A DNA stretch of 35,519 nucleotides from Moraxella sp. (GCA_030530785.1 JAUMUJ010000022.1:1-35519), one strand, 5' to 3'; counted from the first letter of the stretch, positions 17,753 to 26,739 are shown. The notes: a model not told the origin generated them from the letters alone. Numbers and translations: made by a program.

Positions 17753-18241
17753 ATGCAAAGAACTGCATCTGCAGGCTACCTGATGAACCACATTGCTCGT
17801 CAATTCGCCATTTTGTTAAACGAAGGGTTAAGCCCCTTGGGGGTGTCGCCCGCCCAATTCCCCATTTTGCTTACCCTGTGGGAAAAAGACGGATTGAGCC
17901 AAAACGAGCTGGTAGAAATTGCCGATTTAAAGCAAGCGACCATTGCCAACACGCTTTCCCGCATGGAAAGGGACGGCTTGATTGTGCGAGAACCGCACCC
18001 AACGGACGCACGTATTCGCCTGATTATGCTGACCGACCACGCCAAAGCCCTGCAAGAGCAAGCCACCGCCATTGCCCAAAAAATCAACCAAACCGCCCTG
18101 TCAGTACTGACGGACGATGAGCAAGTAGCGTTTATCCAAATGATGAATAAAGTTGTGGCACAGCAGAAAGTGATGATAAAAAATAAATCCAATCAACCCA
18201 TCAAAAACATCACTGATTTGGGTTTTTGTACACACTTTTAA
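17753..18241 (+). CDS. MarR-family transcriptional regulator
   Basis: 162 aa from ATG 17753 (AAGGAAA upstream), a dimeric winged-helix repressor that normally releases DNA on binding a phenolic or other small ligand, or on oxidation. The DNA-binding core is visible as PAQFPILLTLWEKDGLSQNELVE, then the recognition helix DLKQATIANTLSRMERDGL and the wing DARIRLIMLTDHAK. It probably represses itself and the divergent membrane gene through three palindromes in the shared promoter region. The broken ydhR-like gene follows 72 nt downstream on the same strand and may be in the same unit. Confidence 0.93.
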   Translation: MQRTASAGYLMNHIARQFAILLNEGLSPLGVSPAQFPILLTLWEKDGLSQNELVEIADLKQATIANTLSRMERDGLIVREPHPTDARIRLIMLTDHAKALQEQATAIAQKINQTALSVLTDDEQVAFIQMMNKVVAQQKVMIKNKSNQPIKNITDLGFCTHF

Positions 18242-18313
18242 AAAATAAACAAGATTGTTTTTACAAAATGTTTTGACTACAATAACTCACTTTATCATCA
18301 AAAAGAGATTATC

Positions 18314-18613
18314 ATGTTTATCTTACAAGTAGATTTTGCCTATCACGGTCCGTTTGGCGATGAAATGGCCCAAGCCATGCAAGATTTGGCACACGACATC
18401 GCCACCGAACAAGGCTTGATTTGAAAAATTTGGACAGTCAATGAGACCGCCCAGCAAGCAGGGGGCATTTATTATTTTGACAACGAACAAGATGCCAAAC
18501 ACTATCTTGACAAGCATACCACACGACTGCAAGGCTTTGGTATTGAACAAATCAATGGTAAAATTTTTGGGTCAATGCCGAATTATCCCACATCAACAAA
18601 GCCCCCCATCTGA
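18314..18613 (+). pseudogene. ydhR: ydhR-like monooxygenase gene interrupted by TGA
   Basis: From ATG 18314 the frame reads MFILQVDFAYHGPFGDEMAQ... to GLI, then TGA (18422-18424), then KIWTVNETAQQAGGIYYFDN and on to a TGA at 18611. Both halves match E. coli YdhR as I recall it (GPFGD, EPGFLWKVWTE, GGIYLF), a small antibiotic-biosynthesis-monooxygenase-fold protein of ~101 aa. The TGA replaces the tryptophan of that motif, so a single TGG to TGA change explains the lesion. The product would be cut to 36 aa. Everything after the stop is intact, so the change is recent or an error in the sequence. Confidence 0.82.
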
Positions 18614-18619
18614 CACTTT

Positions 18620-18649
18620 AACACCACCCCTTTGGACGGTGTTTTTTTT
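18620..18649 (+). terminator. Terminator after the ydhR-like gene
   Basis: AACACC (18620-18625) pairs with GGTGTT (18638-18643), followed by a run of T. It lies 7 nt after the final stop and directly abuts the convergent azlD gene. Confidence 0.75.
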
Positions 18650-18977
18650 ACACAAACACCTTTTGCACCAATATCATATACAGCACCGTCCCCGCCCCAA
18701 TGGAGATAAACATATTTTTTCGCCACAGGTGCAGTCCCACCACCACCGCCCCTGCGATAAACTCTGCCATGCCGTGATATTGCCCCAAAATATCCACGTT
18801 TTTATAACAATACACCACAAGCAAACCAAACACTGCAGATGGCAAGGCTTTACCCAAATATTGCACAAAATCAGGGACTTTTTTATGAGCAGGAAACACC
18901 CAAAACGCCACCCAACGGCACAGCTGAACGGCAACGATGGCGGTCAAAATGGTCAATACTTGTTCTGTTAGGGTCAT
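18648..18977 (-). CDS. azlD: AzlD-family small membrane subunit
   Basis: 109 aa with four hydrophobic segments. It matches the AzlD pattern (short, basic loop RWVAFWVFP, GKALPSAVFGLLVVY). AzlD pairs with AzlC to export branched-chain amino acids; in E. coli the pair is YgaZ/YgaH, exporting valine. Its ATG overlaps the azlC stop by 4 nt (ATGA), so translation is coupled. Confidence 0.88.
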   Translation of the reverse strand: MTLTEQVLTILTAIVAVQLCRWVAFWVFPAHKKVPDFVQYLGKALPSAVFGLLVVYCYKNVDILGQYHGMAEFIAGAVVVGLHLWRKNMFISIGAGTVLYMILVQKVFV

Positions 18978-19714
18978 TTTGCCACCCGATGGGTCAGTTT
19001 GTCATGCAGTGCCGAGCGTCTGATGGTCAAATACCCCAAAATCCCAAGCATGGCAGGGATTAAAAAATTACTTTTACCAAACACCATAAGTGCAACCATC
19101 GTCATGCCAATACCCAAAAGTGAGCTTTCGTGGGTGGCTTCTCTACGCCATTGCTCCACAAAAATCACCAAAAACAGTGCCGTCATCGCAAATTCCGCCC
19201 CCTTTAAATCAAAGGGCAATGTCGCCCCCATGAGTGCCCCAAGTGCCGACCCTGCCACCCAGTAAATGTGCAAAAACAGCGTAACCAGCACCATAAACCA
19301 CGCCTTATCCACGCCCGCTTTGTCCGTGTCGGCGGTATGGTTAATGGCAAAACTTTCGTCCACCATGCCTGCAATAAGATACCAACGTTTCCACCCTGTA
19401 ATACCCTGAAATTTATCCAGCATGGAAATGGCATAAAAAATCTGTCTGGCACTAATCATCATCACCAGCAAAAACACTGATGACGGATTAAACGCCATGA
19501 TGAGCATACCCGCTAAGATAAATTCCACCGACCCTGCAAAAATCAGCATCGCCATGATGGCAGGATACCACACCGAAAAACCGAGCGAGTGCATATACAT
19601 ACCGTACGCCATACCCAAAAACAAAAAGCCCGACAAAATGGGCAAACTCTGGATAAAAGCGTATTTGGCAGTGGTTTTCAAACAATAATCAGTGGTCATG
19701 GCATGGCAAGACAT
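18974..19714 (-). CDS. azlC: AzlC-family branched-chain amino acid exporter, large subunit
   Basis: 246 aa, several membrane segments. Typical AzlC features are the N-terminal FIQSLPILSGFLFLGMAYGM, the MLIFAGSVEFILAGML segment and RQIFYAISMLDKF, then GMVDESFAI. It works with the overlapping azlD product to export branched-chain amino acids or analogues; the exact substrate is inference. Start codons at 19714 and 19699 are both possible and neither has a clear ribosome site. No Lrp-type regulator is adjacent. Confidence 0.9.
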   Translation of the reverse strand: MSCHAMTTDYCLKTTAKYAFIQSLPILSGFLFLGMAYGMYMHSLGFSVWYPAIMAMLIFAGSVEFILAGMLIMAFNPSSVFLLVMMISARQIFYAISMLDKFQGITGWKRWYLIAGMVDESFAINHTADTDKAGVDKAWFMVLVTLFLHIYWVAGSALGALMGATLPFDLKGAEFAMTALFLVIFVEQWRREATHESSLLGIGMTMVALMVFGKSNFLIPAMLGILGYLTIRRSALHDKLTHRVAK

Positions 19715-19871
19715 TAAAAGATAAATATTTTACTTGAAAATATGGTGCTTTGTCATGACAAATTATTATTCTTAGATAAGATAAAAGTTATCACATCAAG
19801 CTGTCGGTAAATCAAGCGATTTTGGCAAAATTATGTTAGAATAATACATTTATCTTTAATAAAGCCATATC

Positions 19872-20015
19872 ATGAAAACAGCAATTTTATTTAGCCTGAT
19901 ACTGATACTGACAGCGTGTGGACAAAAAGGGGCATTATACCTGCCAGAAAAACCCACCACCGTCCACACCACTGACATCAGCCCTGTGGCAGATGACGAC
20001 CCCAATGATTATTAA
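19872..20015 (+). CDS. lptM: LptM-like small lipoprotein (YifL type)
   Basis: 47 aa. Signal MKTAILFSLILILTAC with the lipidated Cys16, followed at once by the family signature CGQKGALYLP, then an acidic tail ending in DDDPNDY. LptM (YifL) binds the LptD translocon at the outer membrane and assists its oxidative maturation. In many gammaproteobacteria it lies before lysA; here it lies 33 nt before map on the same strand. Confidence 0.85.
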   Translation: MKTAILFSLILILTACGQKGALYLPEKPTTVHTTDISPVADDDPNDY

Positions 20016-20048
20016 CCCATTGATTTTAAATCCAAAAAAGAGAAACTT

Positions 20049-20840
20049 ATGAGCAAAGTCATTCCCATATTAAACCAAGACGGCATAGAAAAAATGAAAG
20101 TGGCAGGTCAGCTTGCCTCCGAAGTCTTGCAAATGCTAGACCCCCACGTCAAGGCAGGGGTCAGCACGGGATTTTTGGACGATTTGGCGTATAAGCACAT
20201 CACCGAAGTACAAAACGCCATCCCTGCCTGCCTAAATTATCACGGCTACCCCTACACCCTATGCACATCTATCAACCATGTCGTCTGTCATGGTATGCCC
20301 GACCACGAGCGTGTTTTAAAAGACGGCGACATCATCAACATTGACGTAACTGTCATCAAAGACGGCTATTATGGCGACACGTCCGCCATGTGGATTATCG
20401 GCAAAGGCTCTATCATGGCAAACCGCCTATGTAAAGTCGCCAAAGACGCTCTGTATGCAGGCATCAGCGTGGTCAAAAACGGAGCAAAACTAGGCGATAT
20501 CGGAGCAGAGATTGAAAAGGTCGTCCTGCCCGAACGGTTTTCTATCGTGCGTGAGTTTTGTGGTCATGGCATTGGTACACAGTTTCATTGTGAACCCCAA
20601 GTGCTACATTACGGCAAAGCAGGAACAGGCGTAGAGCTAAAAACAGGTATGGCTTTGACCATAGAACCCATGATAAATCAAGGCGTATGGCAAACCAAAA
20701 TCCTAAAAGACGGCTGGACAGCCATCACCAAAGACCGCAAACTCTCCGCCCAATGGGAACATACACTCATCGTAACCGATAACGGCTGTATTATTACCAC
20801 AGGAAGACCTGATGAAGATTTAAGCTGGGTAAAAAGCTGA
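20049..20840 (+). CDS. map: Methionine aminopeptidase, type I
   Basis: Removes N-terminal methionine from nascent proteins. 263 aa, standard length. The metal ligands can be seen in order: two Asp (INIDVTVIKDGYYGDTS), His (FCGHGIGTQFH), Glu (LTIEPMI) and Glu (QWEHTLIV). The HGMPDHERVLKDGDI segment is also typical. AGAGAAA upstream of the ATG supports the start. It follows the lptM-like gene and ends at a clear hairpin. Confidence 0.97.
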   Translation: MSKVIPILNQDGIEKMKVAGQLASEVLQMLDPHVKAGVSTGFLDDLAYKHITEVQNAIPACLNYHGYPYTLCTSINHVVCHGMPDHERVLKDGDIINIDVTVIKDGYYGDTSAMWIIGKGSIMANRLCKVAKDALYAGISVVKNGAKLGDIGAEIEKVVLPERFSIVREFCGHGIGTQFHCEPQVLHYGKAGTGVELKTGMALTIEPMINQGVWQTKILKDGWTAITKDRKLSAQWEHTLIVTDNGCIITTGRPDEDLSWVKS

Positions 20841-20849
20841 TTTGGCGTT

Positions 20850-20871
20850 AGGGCGTATATTACGCCCTTTT
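20850..20871 (+). terminator. Terminator after map
   Basis: AGGGCGTA (20850-20857) pairs with TACGCCCT (20861-20868) around a 3-nt loop, followed by TT and an AT-rich stretch. It begins 10 nt after the map stop. Confidence 0.75.
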
Positions 20872-21021
20872 AATTTGGCTTGTTTTTATTGGCAGAATTT
20901 TAATGACATTTATTTTTTAACTTATTATTCACCCCCTCCAATAATCCATTCTTTTATATCAATAAAAACCGTCTATTTATTCTTTTTAGTTAATCATATA
21001 CATTCCAAATAAGTCTTATTG

Positions 21022-21049
21022 TATAATACACCAAAATTTATTTGGTGTA
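21022..21049 (+). promoter_or_regulatory. -10 box and overlapping inverted repeat before the carbonic anhydrase gene
   Basis: TATAAT (21022-21027) shares its last base with a perfect 9-bp inverted repeat, TACACCAAA/TTTGGTGTA, 5-nt centre (21027-21049). It covers the likely transcription start, so it could be an operator or a 5' stem-loop of the message. The -35 region is poor. Confidence 0.55.
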
Positions 21050-21077
21050 CTTTAATGTACTTTTTATCGGAGACGTT

Positions 21078-21863
21078 ATGAAAAGGCTCAGTATTAGCGT
21101 TTTGGCGTTTAGTCTTATGATGTCAGGTTGTACCATTATCCCAAAATCTCACACACAAACACACAACCATCATCACGACCACAGTCATGGCTGGGATTAT
21201 GAACACCCAGAAAAATGGGGCGACCAAGAAGTTAATAAACTTTGTACAGCAGGTCAAAAACAATCACCGATTGACGTTAAAAAAGTAACCAGACCTTTAC
21301 CCGACAGCAATAAAATCATCAAACTTGACGAAAACCATCAAGCCCAAGATTTTAGCGTTAAAAATAATGGACACACCATCATATTTGATGTCAAAGACCA
21401 AAACCAAAGCTCCATATCCGTCAATGGTATAAATTATCATTTATTACAATTTCACTACCACATTCCCAGCGAACACACTGTGATGAACACAAATTATCCT
21501 TTGGAAATTCATTTTGTCTATAAAAGCAACACAGACGATTTGGCGGTGGTTGGTGTGTTGGCAAACTTGGGTAAGTACAATGCTTCATTGCAACAAATCA
21601 TCACCAATCTGCCGAATAAGAAAAAAGACAATACCACTTTAACAAACTTTAATATCGGCTCACTCATGCCAAAAGGCGGTGGCGTATATACTTATGATGG
21701 CTCACTGACCACCCCACCTTGCTCAGAAAAAGTGCAATGGCTATTAAAATCAGAGCCTATCCAAGCCGACAAAACCCAATTGAACACTTTATCCAAACTG
21801 TATAATGGCAATAATCGCCCTGTGCAACCACAAAACGACCGAGAGATATTGCTCATTAACTAA
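21078..21863 (+). CDS. Alpha-class carbonic anhydrase, predicted lipoprotein
   Basis: Hydrates CO2 to bicarbonate outside the cytoplasm. 261 aa from ATG 21078, with GGAGACG directly before it; the ATG at 21057 has no ribosome site. The lipobox LMMSGC gives Cys18 as lipid anchor. The alpha-CA fold is clear: YEHPEKWG, KQSPIDV, the zinc ligands His126 and His128 in FHYHIPSEH and His145 in EIHFVYK, and the SLTTPPCSE active-site segment. Cys56 and Cys215 probably form the family disulfide. A His-rich linker (residues 25-37, HTQTHNHHHDHSH) sits between lipid anchor and catalytic domain and could bind zinc. Confidence 0.95.
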   Translation: MKRLSISVLAFSLMMSGCTIIPKSHTQTHNHHHDHSHGWDYEHPEKWGDQEVNKLCTAGQKQSPIDVKKVTRPLPDSNKIIKLDENHQAQDFSVKNNGHTIIFDVKDQNQSSISVNGINYHLLQFHYHIPSEHTVMNTNYPLEIHFVYKSNTDDLAVVGVLANLGKYNASLQQIITNLPNKKKDNTTLTNFNIGSLMPKGGGVYTYDGSLTTPPCSEKVQWLLKSEPIQADKTQLNTLSKLYNGNNRPVQPQNDREILLIN

Positions 21864-21870
21864 TCAACCC

Positions 21871-21900
21871 AAAAAGCCAAGTGATATCGCTTGGCTTTTT
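21871..21900 (+). terminator. Terminator after the carbonic anhydrase gene
   Basis: AAAAAGCCAAG (21871-21881) pairs with CTTGGCTTTTT (21890-21900). The T tract and the position 8 nt after the stop make it a clear intrinsic terminator. Confidence 0.88.
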
Positions 21901-21978
21901 AAGTAAGCACTAATTTTAGATGAAATCAAGCGTGATTTTTATTAAAATAATCACATCATCACAAACATCATTCACGTC

Positions 21979-24603
21979 ATGACCCTACCCCCCCACTCCC
22001 CCACCGCTTACAAATCTTATTTGGCTAAACTAAATGCCGACATTGATGACCAGATTTGCAAGGCAGGCATACACGCCACAGACATGATAGAAAGCCAAGT
22101 CGCCAAAAGAACACAGGCGGTAGATAATATGCTCATTGGTATGTTTCATGAGCGGTTCGGGGCAGACAGTGAACTTGGCTTATTTGCCATCGGTGGTTAT
22201 GGACGGGGTGAACTGTTCCCCCGTTCAGATGTAGACATACTGATACTGGGCGATGATGCAGACAGCCACAAAGATAAGATAGAACAGTTTGTGGCAAGCC
22301 TATGGGACATCGGCATCACGCCTGCCATCAGTGTACAAAGCGTGGCGGATTTGTCCCGACACGCCAAAGAGCAAACAGTCGCCACCGCCTTATTAGACGC
22401 TCGTTTTTTGGTGGGCAGTCGCACGCTGATGGACATACCAAGCCTTACCGTTAAAAGAGCGTGGACACTTGGGCAATTTTATCACACCAAAATCAACGAA
22501 GCCAAACAACGACACCTTGCCCATCACGCCACCGAATACACCCTAGAACCCAACATTAAAAACGGCGTGGGCGGACTTCGAGACATTCACATCATCGGCT
22601 GGCTACACCGATTTTATGGCATTCATCACCCACCCACCCCCGATCCCAACATCGCCCACCACGCACCCACCTTGACCCATGCCAAGCGATTTTTTTGGTT
22701 AGTGCGCCATCATCTGCACACGTTGGCGGTGCGTGAAATGGACAAACTTGCCTTTGACACCCAAAAACCCATCGCCGAACGGTTGGGATTTTTGGACAAT
22801 CACAGCCCCAACGCCCAAGCCGAAGCACTCATGCGACAATACTATCATCACGCCATGACCACAGCAAGCCTATCGGAGCTTTTGAGTGATGATTTTGCCG
22901 AACGTTATTTAGGCGTGCCACATCAACGGACAGATTTAGATGATGATTTTTGTCAGCTTATCTGTCAAAATGATGCGTTTATCGCCATACAAGATACTGA
23001 TTTATTTATTAACAAACCGTCTGCCATGCTCACTTTATTTTTAAAAATGGGCAAATACGGCATTAAAAAAATCCAAGCCACCACGCTTACTGCCTTATCC
23101 TCAGCGGTGAGACAGATTGACGACACCTACCGAGCTAACCTTACCCACAAAGCCCTATTTTTAGCAAACTTACAAGAAAATAACTACCTGTTTCATCGTT
23201 TGCGTCTGATGAAACGTACGGGCGTACTGGGAGCGTATCTGCCCGCCTTTGGGCAAATCATGGGGCTTATGCAATTTGATTTATTTCATCGCTATACGGT
23301 GGATGCTCACACCTTATATCTCATTCGCATTTTGCACCGCTTTGGCGACAGCTGTCATGATGAGTACCAACAAAAATTTGACCTAGTCAGCCAGATTTAT
23401 CAGCACATACACCGAAAAGACATCTTAGCCATCACCGCTTTATTCCACGACATCGCCAAAGGGCGTGGGGGCGACCATAGCGAGCTTGGGGCGGTGGACG
23501 CTCATGAGTTTTGTGCATCACACGGCATGAGCGATGACGATACCGCCTTTATCTCATGGCTGGTTCGCCACCATCTGACCATGTCTTTGACCGCCCAAAA
23601 AAAGGACATCTACGACCCTGATGTTATTGGCGAATTTGCCCGCTTGGTCGGCAGTGTCAGTCGCCTAAATCATCTGTACGTCCTGACCGTTGCTGACATG
23701 AACGCCACCAACAGCCAGCTTTGGAACACATGGCGAGCCAGCCTACTAAAACAGCTTTATCTTAGCACCCACAAAGCCCTAACGCAGGGCGAAACCGACC
23801 CCACCAGAGCCATCAAAGAGCGAAAAGAACGTGCCAAAGGACTGCTAAACGTCCCGTCTGATGAGATTGACAAACTGTGGGCAGGTTTTGGCGATGAGTA
23901 TTTTTTAACCCAAAAATCATCGGACATCGCTTGGCAAACAAGCGAGATTATCACCCATAAACATCGCCTAAATCACACCCCCATCATCAGCCTAAAACCA
24001 CACAGTGATTTGGCACTGGACGCTGTATTGGTGTTCATTTGTACGCCCGACCAAGCCAATTTATTCGCCACCAGTGTCTGCGTACTGGACAAGCTGGGGC
24101 TGTCGGTGCTAGACGCTAATATTTTGACCGCCGACATTGATGGTAAATCCTACGCCCTAGACAGCTACATCGTCATTGACCGCTTTGCCAAACGAGATGA
24201 CAAGGGCAGGCTGAACAGCGATTTTTTGACCGACCGCCACCGCCAAGATGAACTCAGACGCACACTCATGGACGCATTTTGGCAAGGGCATTGCCAAGTA
24301 GCAAGCACCCTGTCCGACCCTGCCTTAAAGCATTTTAGCGTACCGACCAAGATAGAATTTAGCCCCGCCACCACGCACGCCCACATCGGTCATCATCTGA
24401 TGCATCTCATCACCAAAGACCGTCCCGCCCTGCTTGCCAAAGTCGGACAGGTGTTTTGTCGGCATAATATCAAGGTGCATGGGGCTAGGATTACCACGCT
24501 TGGCGAGCGAGCCGAAGACATTTTTTATATCAGCTCAGACACCGCCCTTGATGATGGCGTGCTTGATGAGCTAAGGGCGAGCTTGATTGCAGTTTTGGGT
24601 TAA
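21979..24603 (+). CDS. glnD: Bifunctional PII uridylyltransferase / uridylyl-removing enzyme
   Basis: Senses glutamine and adds or removes UMP on PII proteins, setting nitrogen assimilation. 874 aa against ~890 in E. coli. Domain order: nucleotidyltransferase with GGYGRGELFPRSDVDIL (about residues 72-88), the PII-UTase helical part (EPNIKNGVGGLRDIH), the HD domain with ALFHDIAKGRGGDHSE (about 487-502), and two C-terminal ACT domains (about 675-760 and 800-874). All catalytic motifs are present. No glnB/glnK is nearby, which is usual. The start has no strong ribosome site. Confidence 0.97.
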   Translation: MTLPPHSPTAYKSYLAKLNADIDDQICKAGIHATDMIESQVAKRTQAVDNMLIGMFHERFGADSELGLFAIGGYGRGELFPRSDVDILILGDDADSHKDKIEQFVASLWDIGITPAISVQSVADLSRHAKEQTVATALLDARFLVGSRTLMDIPSLTVKRAWTLGQFYHTKINEAKQRHLAHHATEYTLEPNIKNGVGGLRDIHIIGWLHRFYGIHHPPTPDPNIAHHAPTLTHAKRFFWLVRHHLHTLAVREMDKLAFDTQKPIAERLGFLDNHSPNAQAEALMRQYYHHAMTTASLSELLSDDFAERYLGVPHQRTDLDDDFCQLICQNDAFIAIQDTDLFINKPSAMLTLFLKMGKYGIKKIQATTLTALSSAVRQIDDTYRANLTHKALFLANLQENNYLFHRLRLMKRTGVLGAYLPAFGQIMGLMQFDLFHRYTVDAHTLYLIRILHRFGDSCHDEYQQKFDLVSQIYQHIHRKDILAITALFHDIAKGRGGDHSELGAVDAHEFCASHGMSDDDTAFISWLVRHHLTMSLTAQKKDIYDPDVIGEFARLVGSVSRLNHLYVLTVADMNATNSQLWNTWRASLLKQLYLSTHKALTQGETDPTRAIKERKERAKGLLNVPSDEIDKLWAGFGDEYFLTQKSSDIAWQTSEIITHKHRLNHTPIISLKPHSDLALDAVLVFICTPDQANLFATSVCVLDKLGLSVLDANILTADIDGKSYALDSYIVIDRFAKRDDKGRLNSDFLTDRHRQDELRRTLMDAFWQGHCQVASTLSDPALKHFSVPTKIEFSPATTHAHIGHHLMHLITKDRPALLAKVGQVFCRHNIKVHGARITTLGERAEDIFYISSDTALDDGVLDELRASLIAVLG

Positions 24604-24641
24604 ATCTTTTAAAATACGCCCTTTCATCAGTCAGATTTGCC

Positions 24642-25394
24642 ATGAAATATCTTATCCGCCTTTTTATCCTATTTAGCCTGACCGCCCATGCTCACGACAG
24701 CGACCAAGCCACCTGCGAGCATGGCATTCATCTGCCACAAGGTTATGAGTTTGTAGAATTTACCACCGATTGCAACCACAACGAAAACCTAATTCCCATC
24801 AAGCACGCCAACCGTTATGGCTACGCCAACACCAAAGGCGACATCGTCATCAAACCTGCCTTTGAGATGGCGTATGGCTTTGATGAGGGCTTGGCACTCA
24901 TCAAGCAAAACGGCAAATACGGCTTTATTGACAACACAGGTAAAATCATCGTCAAGGCGGTGTACGATGAAGCATGGGGATTTTTAGATGGGCGGGCAAA
25001 TGTCGTGATAAACGGCAAATACGGCTTTATTGACAAAACGGGCAACATGGTCATCAAAGCGATGTATGATAAAACGGGACAATGGTTTGAAAGCGGTCTT
25101 GTTCCTGCCAAACAAGGCGACAAATGGGGATATATAAACCATCAAGGCATACCAATAATCCCCTTTATCTACAATGTGGCTGATGATTTTAGTGAAAATC
25201 TGGCGGTGGTCGCCCAATACAATAACGACACGCTAAAATTTGGCTACATAGACACAAACGGCAACACAATACTGCCCCTAGCCTATGACAGAGCTTTTGG
25301 GTTCGTTGGTGGCACAGCAATGGTCATTACCAAAGACGAGCTGTATCACATCAATCCCAAAGGCGAAAAAGTCGCCCCATCGCTCACAAACTAA
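24642..25394 (+). CDS. Exported WG-repeat protein
   Basis: 250 aa with a signal peptide (MKYLIRLFILFSLTAHA) and at least five WG beta repeats, each of the form KYGFIDxTGxxVIKxxYD followed by a GF/W-x-G segment. WG repeats are found in exported or surface proteins of many bacteria; no enzymatic role is known. It starts 38 nt after glnD on the same strand. The same reading frame continues open for 64 codons after the TAA. Confidence 0.88.
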   Translation: MKYLIRLFILFSLTAHAHDSDQATCEHGIHLPQGYEFVEFTTDCNHNENLIPIKHANRYGYANTKGDIVIKPAFEMAYGFDEGLALIKQNGKYGFIDNTGKIIVKAVYDEAWGFLDGRANVVINGKYGFIDKTGNMVIKAMYDKTGQWFESGLVPAKQGDKWGYINHQGIPIIPFIYNVADDFSENLAVVAQYNNDTLKFGYIDTNGNTILPLAYDRAFGFVGGTAMVITKDELYHINPKGEKVAPSLTN

Positions 25395-25709
25395 CCACCC
25401 TCAAAAATCATACATCTCTTTAAACCCACCCGACCGCTCACACATCCGACATGTTCGTCTTTGCCCAGCCTTGCTCATCACTTAGGGCAAAGCAACAGCC
25501 TTGAATTGTCTTATGACCAGCACGCACAACTGCCCACCACCCTTGCCACACGCATCAAGACCGTTATTTTAAATGGCATGACCACATAAAAAGCAAAAAT
25601 CACCGCTCACTAAACATAACTCTTTGATATATTAGTCATTTTGTCTTTTATTATTTTTTAAAAACTGCTAAAATACCTTGTCTTTTTAGATTTTAAACCA
25701 GCAAATGCC
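25395..25709 (+). other. 315-nt gap, possibly holding a gene remnant
   Basis: Immediately after the WG-protein stop the same frame stays open for 64 codons to TAA at 25587-25589, without a good start. It reads, among others, LAHHLGQSNSLELSYDQ and TRIKTVILNGMTT. It may be the 3' remnant of a lost gene; I do not recognise it. The rest (25590-25709) is AT-rich leader of the next gene, with a possible -10 TAAAAT at about 25669. Confidence 0.35.
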
Positions 25710-26690
25710 ATGAAAAAATCACTCTCTGTTTTCGCCCTAGTCCTGATTGGTTCTACCGCTCATGCCGAGCTGACAGACCACTCCACAAGTGCCAAGCCTG
25801 ACATTATCCGCACCGACATGGGTGAGCTTGATGCTTTTGGCGTACCACTGGGTAGCACCAAAAAAAGCCTTCAACGCATGGATTTTGATACCGTTCGCAC
25901 CCAAGCGAATAACGGCAATGCGACCGCCCAGTTTTATCTTGGTAAGATGTATCAGATGGGCATTCACACCGACACCGACATCAATCTTGCCAAATCGTGG
26001 TATCAAAAATCGGCAAACAACGGTCATCTGTATGCCATGAATAATCTTAGCATACTGCTGATGGACGATGCGACAGACGGCGACCATGAACAAGCCCTAG
26101 CACTCTTAGAGCAAGCGTCCGCCAACAATCTGCCCCACGCCATGACCAACCTTGCCCAACATCATTTCATGCAGTACAAACAAGACCCCGTCAATAACAC
26201 CCAAGCCCATGATAAAGGCATGGAACTGCTTTATAAAGCAAGCAAAATGGGCTTTGCTCCTGCTGATTATCATTTGTATTTATTTTATGGTGATGTCAAT
26301 CCAAATCACAAAACCGATGAACAAATCCATACCAAACGCCTAGAATATCTTACCCAATCTGCCAACATGGGCTTTGCTCCTGCTCAGCTTGCCTTGTCTG
26401 ATTATTATCAAATGAATGGCGTGATGAGCTTTGATAAAAGCGTGCGTCCGCTTGGCATTGTCCAAAGCCACAAATGGGCAAAACGAGCCTGCACCAACGG
26501 CATAGAGCGTGGCTGTGATGTGGCGGATTATTTTGGCGTGTATGGCATGATAGAACTAGAACCTTATGAAATGGCTTGCCGTGAGAGCCAAAAATCTGAC
26601 AAAGCCCCCAAATCATCAGACAACACCCTAAGTAAGTGCCAAGAATATGAAGTGATGAAAGACATCAAATCCGCCATGTTATCCATATAA
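25710..26690 (+). CDS. Exported Sel1-like repeat protein, second copy in the window
   Basis: 326 aa with signal peptide MKKSLSVFALVLIGSTAHA. Sel1-type repeats begin near residue 70 (ATAQFYLGKMYQMGIHTDTD..AKSWYQKSANNG) and continue with weaker copies (MGFAPADYHLYLFYGD; MGFAPAQLALSDYYQMNGV). The C-terminal third has four Cys in CTNGIERGCD, MACRES and SKCQEY, likely disulfide-bonded in the periplasm. Function is unknown. It is less regular than the 16388 protein and not a recent duplicate. Confidence 0.82.
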   Translation: MKKSLSVFALVLIGSTAHAELTDHSTSAKPDIIRTDMGELDAFGVPLGSTKKSLQRMDFDTVRTQANNGNATAQFYLGKMYQMGIHTDTDINLAKSWYQKSANNGHLYAMNNLSILLMDDATDGDHEQALALLEQASANNLPHAMTNLAQHHFMQYKQDPVNNTQAHDKGMELLYKASKMGFAPADYHLYLFYGDVNPNHKTDEQIHTKRLEYLTQSANMGFAPAQLALSDYYQMNGVMSFDKSVRPLGIVQSHKWAKRACTNGIERGCDVADYFGVYGMIELEPYEMACRESQKSDKAPKSSDNTLSKCQEYEVMKDIKSAMLSI

Positions 26691-26739
26691 TCACAAATAC
26701 AAATTGAAGGTCATGTCGCTCACACAACCATCATTGGGT

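Noticed and set aside
18323-18550. Minus-strand 75-codon ORF across the ydhR-like gene
   Set aside because: It is the antisense shadow of a recognisable, though interrupted, gene; its product resembles nothing known.
18314-18613. TGA decoded as Trp (altered code) to explain the ydhR-like gene
   Set aside because: TGA is used as the normal stop of many genes in the window (phoH-like, glyS, map, azlC), so recoding is not general; a nonsense change or error is simpler.
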